Part shown: positions 20,932 through 31,130 of the stretch, in pieces
How the letters are laid out: each line of letters starts with the position of its first letter
How positions within the stretch are numbered: position 1 is the first letter of the stretch
NCBI RefSeq assembly: GCF_018687715.1
Contig: NC_056766.1
Span: 44,866,933-44,930,932, forward strand
Direction: 5' to 3'
DNA length: 64,000 bases
DNA from: Carya illinoinensis
Taxonomy: Eukaryota; Streptophyta; Magnoliopsida; Fagales; Juglandaceae
Program-made: the position numbers and the translations under genes
Notes under the pieces: generated by a model
Told to the model about the DNA's origin: nothing
The model's database searches: none
The model's input: the letters and a program-made list of their open reading frames with translations, nothing else

Positions 20932-23900
20932 CAACGCCCATTATGTATTGGAATATCAGAGGACTGGGCACGTCGAGAGGAAGGTTGAAAAAGCTGGTAA
21001 AAAGTTTTAACGTAAAAGTAGTGGCGTTGGCAGAAACTTTTGTGGATGAGAGGAAGATGGATAAAATAAAGAAGAGCCTATGGCTGGACAACGGGTGCTC
21101 AAACCAAGAAAAGGCTGGAAAAATATGGCTGCTATGGGATAAGAGTGTAGACGTGCATGTATTTCGCGTGAGTGACCAATTTATGACGGCAAAAGTGTGG
21201 GAGGGAAACACGGTGATCTTACTAACCTTCGTGTATGCCAAGTGCAGTTATGGGTTACGTAGAAAGTTATGGAAGGATTTGGAGGAGGAAGCGCAGATGA
21301 ACATACCTTGGATGATACTGGGTGACTTCAATGTAATAAGAACCAATGGTGAAAGGAGGGGAGGTGCTCCTAGGCCCATGATAGCAATGGAGGAGTTCAA
21401 TAGTTGGATTAGTGAGTCTGGGCTCCTGGAAATCAGTACCCAAGGCAACCAATTATCCTGGTGCAACGGGCGAGAAGGTTTAGCAAGGTGTTGGGCTCGG
21501 CTAGACAGAGGCTTCATGAATACCCAGTTCCTAGAGTTGCTCCCTCAAATTTCTTTAACTTATCTTGAGCGCAATACGTCGGATCACTCTCCAATGATAG
21601 TTTCAAGTGACCAACACGTCCAGAGGTACGGGCCATCTCCATTCCATTTTATACATATGTGGATGGATCATGAAGAATTCTTTAACCTTGCTAGAAATTG
21701 TTGGGAGAAGGAAGGCTCGGGTAGTGGCTTGGAAAAGTTAGCTTTTAAGCTCAAGCGGATGAAACAGATGCTTAAAACGTGGAACAAGGATAAGTTTGGC
21801 CGAGTGGAAATAATGATCCGAGAGCTTGAACAGAGGGTGGAAGATCTTGACTTTAAACTACAGGAGGGTTATGAAGATGCAATAGAGCAAGATCTACTAA
21901 TCTCAAAAATAGAACTAGATATATGGAAAAGGAGGGAGGAGTCGATGCTAGCACAGAAGGCCAAAGTAAACTGGCTCAAATTAGGGGACAACAATACTCG
22001 CTACTTTCACTCAGTCTTGAAGAGACGGCAGCAGAATCAAATACATCATATGCTCAAAACTGATGGAACTTCTTTCGACTCTCCCGAAGAGGTACACGAG
22101 GGAGCTGTTGAATATTTTCAAAACTTGTTAAGAAAAGGAGAGGAGGGGGACCTACCTGACCTGAACACTTTAATAGACAAAGCAATATCAGAAGAGGAAA
22201 ACCTAGAGCTACTAAAGAGCCCTTCCGTAGAAGAAATTCAGCAGGCCCTCTTCAGTATTCCAACGGAAAGCAGCCCAGGACCCGACGGCTTTGGTTCTGC
22301 CTTTTATATACGCTGCTGGGATTTTGTCAAAGGAGATGTGATAGAAGCAGTAAAGGACTTCTTTCCAGGAAATCAATTTCCTCGGTATTATACGGCGTCT
22401 TATGTAGCCTTAATTCCCAAAACACAGCATCCAGCCAGTTTCGACAAATTCAGGCCCATAAGTCTATGCTCGGTGATATACAAAGTGTGTTCGAAAGTAT
22501 TAGTAGCGAGGCTCGTACACATCCTGCCGAGATTAATATCTCCAGAACAGGGAGCGTTCGTAGCCAAGAGAAGCATCCTCGAGAATGTCAGCTTGACCCA
22601 AGAAATGGTGCACTCCATTCACAAAAAGAAAAATGGGGGGAACGTGATGCTGAAGGTAGACATGTCTAAAGCATACGACCAAGTGAATTGGAAGTTTCTC
22701 CTGCATGTGCTGGAAACCTTTGGTTTTTCGGAAGGGGTATGTGGGCTGATTAAATCGTGCATAACGACACCTTGGTACTCTATCCTGTTGAATGGTACTG
22801 CAAAAGGTTTCTTTAAAGGGGAAAGAGGTCTCCGACAAGGAGATCCCCTTTGACCATATTTATTCATCTTGATGGAGGAAGTGCTCTCGAGGCTACTAAA
22901 GAATCATTACGCAACTGGAGTGATTGAAGGATATTCCCAAGCAAGAGGAACGCCGCTCATCTCTCACTTGCTATACGCAGATGACATAGCAATTTTCACT
23001 AACGGTGCGAAACGCTCTATAAAGGCAGTGGTCAAGGTACTGGGGGTATACGAAAAGTGGTCTGGGCAGAAAGTGAATAAAGAGAAGTCTGACCTTTTTT
23101 TCTCCAAGCACATCCCTCAAGCCAGGAGAAGGGAAGCTTTGAATCTTACAGGATTTGGAGAGGGAACTTTTCCGATGAAATATTTAGGAGTGTCTATAGT
23201 AGATGGCAAACTGAAAGTCCGGCACTTGGAAGAACTAGTTCACAAGATTCAGACAAAAGTCAGTGGATGGAAGACTAGACTCCTTTCGGCAGGAGGGAAA
23301 CTCATTCTCATTAAACACGTCTTGTCAAGCATGCCTATATATCTCCTCTCAATTTTGCAGGTGCCAAAATTGGTAATCTCCTCAATCAATCGCATTATTA
23401 GCTCCTTTTTCTGGGGTGAAACAAGTGGCAAACCAAAAAAGAAATGGTGTGCCTGGAGTAAGATTTGCAAACCGAAGGCCGAAGGGGGCTTGGGTATCCG
23501 GGATTTGGAAGAAACTCAAAGAGCATTACATGCAAAATTCGCCTGGAACATTATAAACGGAAATTCTTTATGCGCTTGTTTTTTTCGGGGGAAGTACGTA
23601 AGGGACTCCCATCTGTCGCTCGTGAAGGCCACAAAGGGCTCTAGATTTTGGAGAATGGTGATGAAACAAATCCCTTTTGTTCTGGAAAACTCTCGCTGGA
23701 AAGTGCGCCGGGGAGATATCAATTTTTGGTTGGACTCCTGGATGGAGGAAGGACCACTTTCGGAGACTCTTCAAATCACAGAACACCCCGGTATGAAAAT
23801 ACGAGTGTAAGCTGGATAACGCATGGGACGTGCAACTCTTAGAGCATATGGTTGGGCGAGAAAAAACAGAGCAGATTATAGAAACATTGGGGAACCCGAG

Positions 23901-24999
23901 GGAAGGGCCGGATTTTCTGATATGGACAGCCTCTATAGATGGAAAATTTACGACTGGAAATGCTTGGGAGTGCCTAAGAGTTAAGAATCCGGAAACACCA
24001 TGGTCAACGTGGGTTTGGCATGGGTTATTACCAAAAAAAATCTCGATCATGGTATGGAAAGCATGGAATAATAGTCTGAGTGTGGATGATCGGTTGAGAA
24101 GGATAGGAATCCCGGTGGTATCAAAATGTAATTGCTGCAGTGGAGGTGGCTATGAGGATATTAACCATGTCCTATATGCAGGTGAATTCGCACAACAAGT
24201 ATGGAGGAAATGTGCTCAATTTCTGGGTTTTCCTTTTCGTGAGGGATCAACGTGGAAAGATTATATGTCACTGTGGTTTAGACGTGCGTCTCGGTCAACC
24301 CAAGTGGGAGTAAGCTGGGGCATTCTTCCTTCCATAGTAACGTGGAGATTGTGGTTGAGGAGGTGCAGAGTACGAGCGGGAGAAGGAGCTGAATCCACAG
24401 AGGAAACATGGCAGGCAATCAGATTCTGGGTAGCAAGCCTGTTAAAGAATGCTGCAAAATTCCAGAAGGTGTCGTGCAGGGATAGGGAAATCCTGGAGAA
24501 TTTAAATATCGATATGCTGGAGAATTTTAAGCTCAACACTGACGGCAGTAGCTATCCCGGAAATTCAGGTGCAGGGGGACTACTCCGAAATGATGCAGGC
24601 AACCTAGTTTTTGCCTTCTCGGTGAACTTTGGAGCTGGAAGTAACAACGCAGCAGAATTGAGAGCAATCATATATGGCCTAAAAATATGTCAACAACAGA
24701 GGATTAGTAGAGTGGAGGTGGAAACTGATTCACAGCTGGTGGTTAACTGGCTTAGTGGTGCACGATGCGGCGTCTGGTACCTCGAGGATTACTGGGAAGA
24801 AGCTGTGAATTTAATCAAGGAAGGAGAACACTCAATCAAGCACACTTTCCGGGAGGGAAATGCTCCAGCAGATTTCCTGGCGAAATTTGGTGCGCAGGGA
24901 CGAGATCAGATATGGAACAACGTTATGCTCTTACCGAGAAAACTTCGTGGCCTCATCCGAACGGACAAGCTTGCTCTTCCCTATCTGCGTATCCGTTAG
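20928..24999 (+). pseudogene. LINE-B ORF2: endonuclease / reverse transcriptase / RNase H
   Basis: The endonuclease (IMYWNIRGLGTSRG, ILGDFNVI, SDHSPM) covers about 20928-21600. The reverse transcriptase runs from about 22260 (PGPDGF, LKVDMSKAYDQVNW, RQGDPL) with the catalytic YADD box at 22974-22985. The zinc-finger region (about 24000-24230) has CNCC and H spacing. RNase H (about 24530-24890) shows NTDGSS, AAELRA, ETDSQLV and NAPADFLAKFG. There is an in-frame TGA at 22851-22853 just after GDPL, and a frameshift near 23800 ahead of the zinc finger. Apart from these two breaks the protein is complete. Confidence 0.93.
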
Positions 25000-25302
25000 T
25001 CCTTGTTGTGTCCAGTGGTGCTCTGGTTTTCCTTTTTGTTTGGAGTCCTTTGTTTAGTATGAGTAATTCCATTATGTAACATGGTTTTCCTCCACCTAAA
25101 GAGAGGACTCCTTGAATATATATAGTGGACTTTGTCCACCTTTTATAAAAAAAAAAAAAAAAAACTCAATGCTGAAAAACTGAAAAATATCAAATAGTTT
25201 TGCATGGCACCATATAACAATCTTCATCAATTTGCAAACTCTCAGATTCGGGATTTGTCTAAATTTTCCCCCATAAACTTCTCTTGAACATCATATATAA
25301 AC

Positions 25303-25334
<32 letters not shown>

Positions 25335-25364
25335 GTATATAAAAGCACAGCTCATTAAAAATAC

Positions 25365-25999
25365 CTGTCCCCTAATTTGAATCCGGACAAATTGGATACT
25401 TTTTCTAAAGCTGCCTTCCACTTTGTAAGCTTTACTTTATCAGCCTTGAACTTATATTCAACTCTAGCAAATGCTTCTCCAAAACTCCCTTTTTGATGTT
25501 GTACATCTGACGGATCTACATCGTAAAACAGGGGTAAAACAATTTGTTTCACCTTTTCCTTACACTCATGTATTTTTAATAGCTCATCTAAACACCATTT
25601 GGAATCTGAATAGTTCTTAGAGAATACAATGATAGAAATCATTGATCCTTTAATTGCTTTGAAAAGTTCTGGCGAAATTTCCTCTCCTCTTTCGATATTG
25701 TTATCTTTGTAAGTGTTGATTCCCCTTTGATGCAAAGCATGATATAGATGAGCAATAAAGTTTTGGCGAACATCCTCACCTCTAAAACTCAAGAATACAT
25801 CGTGAGTCCACCTAAGAATGGAAGAAGAAGAGAATGAGAGAGAGAGGAAGAAGCTCCTAATTGAAAGGCCATGGAAGAAGTGCTCATCCAGATCGATTTG
25901 ATGTGTATGCGAGATTAGTATCACCAAGAGGCTAGGTCCAATTATAGAGTACTTGTTGCAAATAAATAATAATAGAGAGTGGGTCAAAGTTCTCGTCAA
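25365..25999 (-). CDS. TNL-B exon 1, TIR domain
   Basis: This exon carries a full-length TIR domain: HDVFLSFRGEDVRQNF at the start, the region with SIIVFSKNYSDSKWCLDEL that holds the conserved glutamate-bearing helix, and LPLFYDVDPSDVQHQKGSFG near the end. The donor is ACAG|GTATTT at 25365. In TNL-C the same position reads AG|CTAC. Upstream lies a leader whose canonical start is out of frame, so translation would have to use the 25999 ATG or another upstream codon. Confidence 0.75.
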
Positions 26000-26161
26000 C
26001 TTCTTGACAACAACTGCATGCTAGCCAGCAGGTCAAAGGAAAAAATAAAAAAAAAACAAAGAAAATTATAATTTCCTAAATCTTGTTGGAATGCAATTGT
26101 TGCCTACCTAAAGGCTAGGCCGGATTTCTTTAATTCCCTAAATCGTTGATTAATTTCTAAA

Positions 26162-26186
26162 ATATATATATATATATATATATTTA
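26162..26186. repeat. (TA)n tract at LINE 3' end
   Basis: An alternating TA run that borders the LINE 3' fragment where an A tail is expected. A matching (TA)n tail occurs at the LINE fragment at 30149-30178. Confidence 0.8.
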
Positions 26187-27196
26187 AACGAGGATAGAAC
26201 CTCCATTTTATTCAATAAATCCTCACTTTAGGTAGAGGAAACCATGATAACAGACCCATGTTAGGACCACACAAGAAGTATCCATACTAAGATAAAGGAC
26301 TCCAAACAACAAAATACAAGGACGATAATAGACACGACTATTACCCAGAGCACTCCTAATGAATGTTGTATGATGTATTTTTCTTTAAACTATAAAAAAA
26401 TGTTGTCAAAATTGCCTTCCATCATATGTTCTATTTTAAAGAGATTCTACAGTCTGCTATAGAAAAGCCACTACATTTGGAAGAACCTGTTCACGCTTGT
26501 AAACATTTTTTTATTCATTTCTCACATATCCAGAAGAACCTGGAGGCTATGTAGTCATGGATTGCCATTGTCTAGGCAAATGTTGGAATGGTGATATTTT
26601 TAATAATTTGGATATCAATTATTTGGTTAGTGGTGATATTTTAATATAAATTTTTATTATATAATTTTTAAAAATTTTTGAATTAATTTATATTTTTATT
26701 TAGCTTATAAATTTAGATTAATTTAAAATAGTACATAATTATATGACATTTTATATATGGAGATATTACAGATATCAAAATATATGAAGATATCATTGAT
26801 AGATAGATAAAATATTTGAAATGAATAAAAAAGATTAAGAAGTAAAATATTTTAATGATATGAAGAAAAAATAAATAAGTTGATATATGATATATTGTAA
26901 AAGTCAATATGTAAAATTAAAAAAAGAAGAAGTGAGTTTTGGTGATATATTTTAAAGAATAAGATAGATAATTCATTGGGAGTATTCTAATGGATGTGTA
27001 AATAGGAGAGGTTGAGTTTATCCATTCGGATGAGTCCTCGGAGTTTCCTCGGTAATTGAATAAGATTATTCCATACTTGGTTTTTCCCTTGATCACCAAA
27101 TTTTGCCAAGTAATCGGCTGAGGCGTTGCCTGCATCTCCTCTACCACAGTCTCCATGTAACAATGGAGGGAAGTACACCCCAGCTTACTCCCATTT
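26187..27196 (-). mobile_element. LINE-B-type 3' fragment with internal deletion
   Basis: The minus strand matches the LINE-B end: zinc-finger-region DNA at about 27125-27196, then a jump of about 490 bp to the end of RNase H (ADYLAKFGDQGKNQVWNN; LPRKLRGLIRMDK, 26987-27120), then the 3' UTR (26187-26345). A MITE-like insert separates the stop codon from the 3' UTR. It is a 5'-truncated, internally deleted copy. Confidence 0.8.
26345..26988. mobile_element. MITE-like insert in the LINE 3' fragment
   Basis: Bounded by imperfect inverted repeats, consensus AGARYACTCCYAATGAAT, with a very AT-rich interior. It sits between the LINE stop codon and its 3' UTR, which are contiguous in LINE-B. The target duplication is unclear. 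Confidence 0.6.
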
Positions 27197-27261
27197 GAGA
27201 TGACCGAGAGGTAAAAGATGAGTTCTAGCAAGAGAGAGAGCCTAAATAAGGGAATAAGAAT

Positions 27262-27263
27262 GT

Positions 27264-27310
<47 letters not shown>
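27262..27310. repeat. (GA)n microsatellite
   Basis: About 24 GA repeats without interruption. Confidence 0.95.
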
Positions 27311-27311
<1 letters not shown>

Positions 27312-28100
27312 AACACGTTTTGTTTTTGGATGTAAGTGGAAGATGACATTATGATCACCAAAACAATTATAACACAACCTGCTCAAGCTAAATTAAAGAC
27401 ATGACCTGCATCCCATATTCGTCAACTGAAGAGTTGACATAAGATAACCATACGAATGTAATAATATAACTATACTTGACCCTTTAGCAACATGAAAGTT
27501 TGAGTTCTAAGAAAAGAAAGAACTTTTGTGCCGAAAGTTTGACATATCTATGCAGAAACTTTAAAGTCAAACCATTGTAGGCTCATATCAGTTGTAAGCG
27601 TTTAGCACACATCACCACCATTATTGTTCTAATCATATTTCAAATGTTAAGTTTGAGCCCAACTATCCTGGAACTCTTCTTTTATTGAAAGAATCTGTAG
27701 TTCAAGCAACCAATTGGCATCAATGGTCTCTTGACGAAATGGCCCCTCCTTCCCTTATAAAGTCAGAGGGTAAGGTCACATAGGTTTATTTACCTATTGA
27801 AAAAAAAGGAGAAATTCTAGAATCAAGTGACACGTCATAAAACCTGTTACTCTCGGTATCAGTTTGTACATAATACAAATAGAATTTCAAATACAAGGAC
27901 GAGAAGTTAGAAAAAGAAAACCTAGGAATAAGAAACGAATACTGCCTTATATATAGTGGAATGCAGAACATGTTCATTTATCTGAGCACCTATAGTTTCG
28001 ATAAAGATTTGTACAGTTGAGCTCTGTACTACTTGAAGCTTAGGGTAAATTAAACCTTCATTCCAATTACCCGGAGAAGTACATGTTTGAAGTGCCATCA
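27311..28100. other. No recognisable gene
   Basis: Low-complexity and AT-rich DNA downstream of the formin fragment on the minus strand. It may be old formin intron or 3' sequence. The reading frames are short and match nothing I recognise. Confidence 0.4.
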
Positions 28101-28107
28101 AACTTAC

Positions 28108-30113
28108 CACTAAGTCATGCAATGATACTTTCACCTTTGAAAGCATGATTTCACAGTTATATGCCCGCCGGTGGTCAATCTGCAGAAGTGATAGCATTAC
28201 ATGAACTCTAGATATTGATCTGCTATTCATAAAAACTGTAATTTGGCCAAACAAGATAAATGTGATAAGAAAGTGACGCTGATAACAACAATACATTACA
28301 TCTCTGCACTGCAAAGCCTCCCCCATCACAGAGGCAACTGCTAGCACCAAGTCACTGACCAAACCTCTCAACCAAACTGGCTTAACATAGTCCTTTTCGA
28401 TGGATTCTTCATACCCTTGAGGTGGTGAATCGGAAAGGAAGGTTGCGCTTGTAGGGGGAGGGAGCTCATAAGAACACCAAAAAAAACCAAAAGATCATAA
28501 AGATGGAACTCTAGGACCTGCAACCTGCTGAGAATGAGGAGGGGGTGGCGGTGGAGGATGTCCTGCTCTAACAGCTATCTGTTCCTTCAAAGAAGGTGTT
28601 GGAGGAAGTCGCGGTATTAGAGGCGGTGGAGGACTTGGAGGAGGCAGCCTAATTGATGAAGTAACTGCAGGAGCTGAAGGAGGATTAAACCTTGAACTTA
28701 TGGCAGGAATTGCAGGACCAGCAGTTTGCACGGTATGAGGGGTTGGAGGCGGAAGCAGAGGCAGCATAGCTCTAACAGCTAGATTCTCAAGGAGGTGCTC
28801 AAGGAGGCAGCAGTGTTGGAGGTGGTGGAGGCGTTGGAGAATGAAAAAGTTTCGTAGAAACATCAGTTGAGGAAGGCTGTGGTGGTGGAGGAGGAGGTGG
28901 AGGTGGAGGTGGAGGTGTAGGGGGTGAAACCAAAACAATTTTGGCATCTAGAGACTCAGATGTGTGTGAAACAGACAAGGTTAGATCTGTGATGACTGGA
29001 GAAATAGCTGGCGGATGGGTGGTTTCTGCACTTTCAGATAAGGTGTGATAATGCAGCTGACGTTCTATGCCAGACGTTTGGGCTACATATGCATCTTCCA
29101 CAGATTTACAGGAGACTATTGTTGACTGAGAAGATTGAGGCATCCCTTGGCAACTGATGTCAGATTTTCTGGGTAGTTGAGGCAGAATCTGAACGTCAGG
29201 AGCCTCAGCTACTTTTCTACTCAGATAAGTACCAGGAGATTGCTTAGGTGAGGACATGGACATGGACTGAATCTCCGGGGACAAAGACAAGGAGCTCTTA
29301 GCCTTACTTCCAAGACTCTGGGCTTCTTTTTCTTCCAAAGCTTTCTAGGAATTGTCTCCTGCAATAGACCACTAGTTACCACACTCTCATGAGAACCACT
29401 TTCCAACAGTTCGTGGACAATATTTGATGCACTCATGTGTTGGAGCACATTTAGTGATGCATCGGCCTTGGGATCTAAATAGTCCGCATAACTGAAGAAC
29501 TCTTTAACTTTTGCAAATGCTTCCACTGGATTGGAAACTTTTTCCACAACTTAATTAGGCAAAATAATCCTAGTTAGTAGTGGCTATATATTATAAATTT
29601 GTATTCTTCTTCTGCAACCATTATGCAATGAGATACTGATTTAGTCCTCTAAACACAAAATTGGGTTGCCATTTGAACTTTCTAGTATATAATTTAGATA
29701 ACCACTAAAAAATACTGCCTCGACTTAGATTTTTGCTCCTTTCTACTCTGCTTGGTTCCTCGGAATGTAGAGGCAAAGGAAGGGAATGAAATATAAATTT
29801 TTGGGATTTTTTTATTTTTTTATTTTTATAATTTCAATCAAAAGATTTAGGATTTTCTGAATGTAATTCACTGATTCCTATGCTCAGTAAAACACTTGGA
29901 ATTCAAAAAACACACGCTGATGGTGAAACATCCTACTCTTCCTATTCACAATTTTCCATTTATCCCTTGCAACTTGGAAACATTTTCATCATTTCCCTTA
30001 ACTTTTTTTAACAAAGAAATAAAACAGATAAGGAACGTACCGTAGACTAGCTCAGAGATCTCAAGAAGCCCATCGGGCGACTTCCCAAAAAAGAGCTTGC
30101 GCAGCAACGCCAT
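28108..30113 (-). pseudogene. Class II formin fragment (actin nucleator), broken
   Basis: Formins nucleate and elongate actin filaments through FH1 and FH2 domains; plant class II members start with a PTEN-like domain. Exon 1 (30041-30113) encodes MALLRKLFFGKSPDGLLEIS and ends in a proper donor (TACG|GTACGT). The next coding block (about 28495-29555) starts with NPVEAFAKVKEFFSYADYLD, the end of the PTEN/C2-side region, and goes into Ser-rich linker and FH1-like polyproline (about 28500-28950). It has apparent frameshifts near 29330 and 28795. A 72-nt FH2 exon (28108-28179, DHRRAYNCEIMLSKVKVSL) keeps a good acceptor and donor. Most of the PTEN-like exons and most of FH2 are missing. It is not a processed copy, since introns remain. 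Confidence 0.78.
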
Positions 30114-30144
30114 CTCAGTCGTCCAACGACACCTCCAATTGCAG

Positions 30145-30148
<4 letters not shown>

Positions 30149-30181
<33 letters not shown>

Positions 30182-30640
30182 TGAAAAGAAATCATCTGAT
30201 TTAATATTAATCATGAAGGATGAATACATGGAGGTAAACGCTCCAGAATAATGCTCTCCTTAGAGAGTTTCAGGGCATCCTTAGTTAGATTACGTGCCAC
30301 CTGATTACAATTCCTAGGAATAAAATTAATGGACCAACTATTCAACTCTGTGAGTAAATTCTTGATGTCACTGATTATCATGCCTGTAGTATTCCATGTC
30401 TCTTTACTGACTTGTATAGCCTTCACCACCAACTGTGCATCTCCTTCCAGAATGACATGGTCAAGACCAAGCTGCTTACACAGGATAACTGCTTTGAAGG
30501 CTGCCAATGACTCTGCCAGCTGAACGTCGGGGAAAGAGTCCCGTTGGGATCTTTGGCTTGCAATGACTTTCCCTTCTAAATCTTTGATCACCACGCCTAT
30601 TCCGATCCTGCACTTGATCTTATCAACTATGTCTTGGGTT
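30149..30640 (-). mobile_element. LINE-A-type 3' fragment (RNase H) with (TA)n tail
   Basis: The minus strand encodes the RNase H end of ORF2: KAVILCKQLGLDHVILEGDA, then FIPRNCNQVARNLTKDAL. The short 3' UTR resembles that of LINE-A, and the fragment ends in a (TA)n tail at 30149-30178. The tail abuts the formin leader (about 30 bp upstream of its ATG), so this 5'-truncated LINE landed in the formin 5' region. The 5' end near 30610-30640 is not sharply defined. Confidence 0.82.
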
Positions 30641-31130
30641 ATCTATCATTAACTCAATTGTTGTTGAGGACTTTTTCCAGGATCGGCTTCATCCATTTTC
30701 TCTTTTTATTTGCTCTCCTTTCATTCTTATATACCACTTTGGCTCGGCAACTTTTATAGATCAGCACCCACTAAGGATCAGTATCGTTGGGATACAATTC
30801 AACTCTCAAATTGTCCAAAACCTTCCGCTCAAAAGATCCTAAATCGGCCTCCAATTCTATGTATTCATATCATTATTAACCAAATCTACGCCTTAAAAAC
30901 AACTGCATACATCATCTAGGTCTTTACTGGTTATCTCAGCATAAAAGATAATATTTGTTGCCCTATGAACTTTTTTGAAAAACACAACGGCATATAACAC
31001 AATTCCACTATCTCCTCTTAACTATTTTACTTTCTAATAACTCTTCTTGATATTGCCCCTGTTGAACCAACGATGATTCCTCAACGGTTTTGAGTCATGA
31101 AAACTGAAAAGAATGGAGTCAACTTGAAAG
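30641..31130. other. No recognisable gene
   Basis: Unique-looking DNA between the LINE fragment and the 3' end of TNL-C. The TNL-C C-terminal exon would be expected hereabouts, but I cannot see it. Confidence 0.4.

Larger units (their letters stand above)
19515..25164 (+). mobile_element. LINE-B, near full-length plant L1 in TNL-B intron 1
   Basis: A 5.65-kb element with a short 5' UTR (19515-19612), ORF1, ORF2, a 3' UTR (25000-25146) and an A tail, bounded by a 15-19-bp target duplication. It lies antisense to TNL-B. The same intron in TNL-C lacks it. ORF1 has one frameshift, and ORF2 has one stop and one frameshift, so the copy is dead but relatively young. Confidence 0.95.
15729..25999 (-). 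pseudogene. TNL-B: TIR-NB-ARC-LRR receptor with LINE in intron 1
   Basis: Same family as TNL-A. Exons: TIR 25365-25999, NB-ARC 18080-19178, LRR onset 17471-17758, LRR 16307-17377, C-JID-like 15729-16214. The splice sites keep frame, including a split AGG codon joining TIR to NB-ARC. Motifs: HDVFLSFRGED, GTDGIGKTT, LLILDDVDD, IIITTRD, GLPLVL, MHDLLQNMG. The P-loop has GTD in place of the usual G-G. From the upstream ATG at 25999 the spliced frame runs about 757 codons, then meets CAA to TAA at 17126-17128. A second stop (TAA, 15729-15731) precedes the C-terminus kept in TNL-A. The expected start (25870-25872) is out of frame with the TIR through an indel in the Ser-rich leader. Intron 1 is over 6 kb because of LINE-B. 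It might still make a truncated TIR-NB-ARC protein. Confidence 0.88.

Noticed and set aside
26713..26907. AT-rich ORF with hydrophobic residues
   Set aside because: It lies inside the MITE-like insert and has the composition of random AT-rich DNA.
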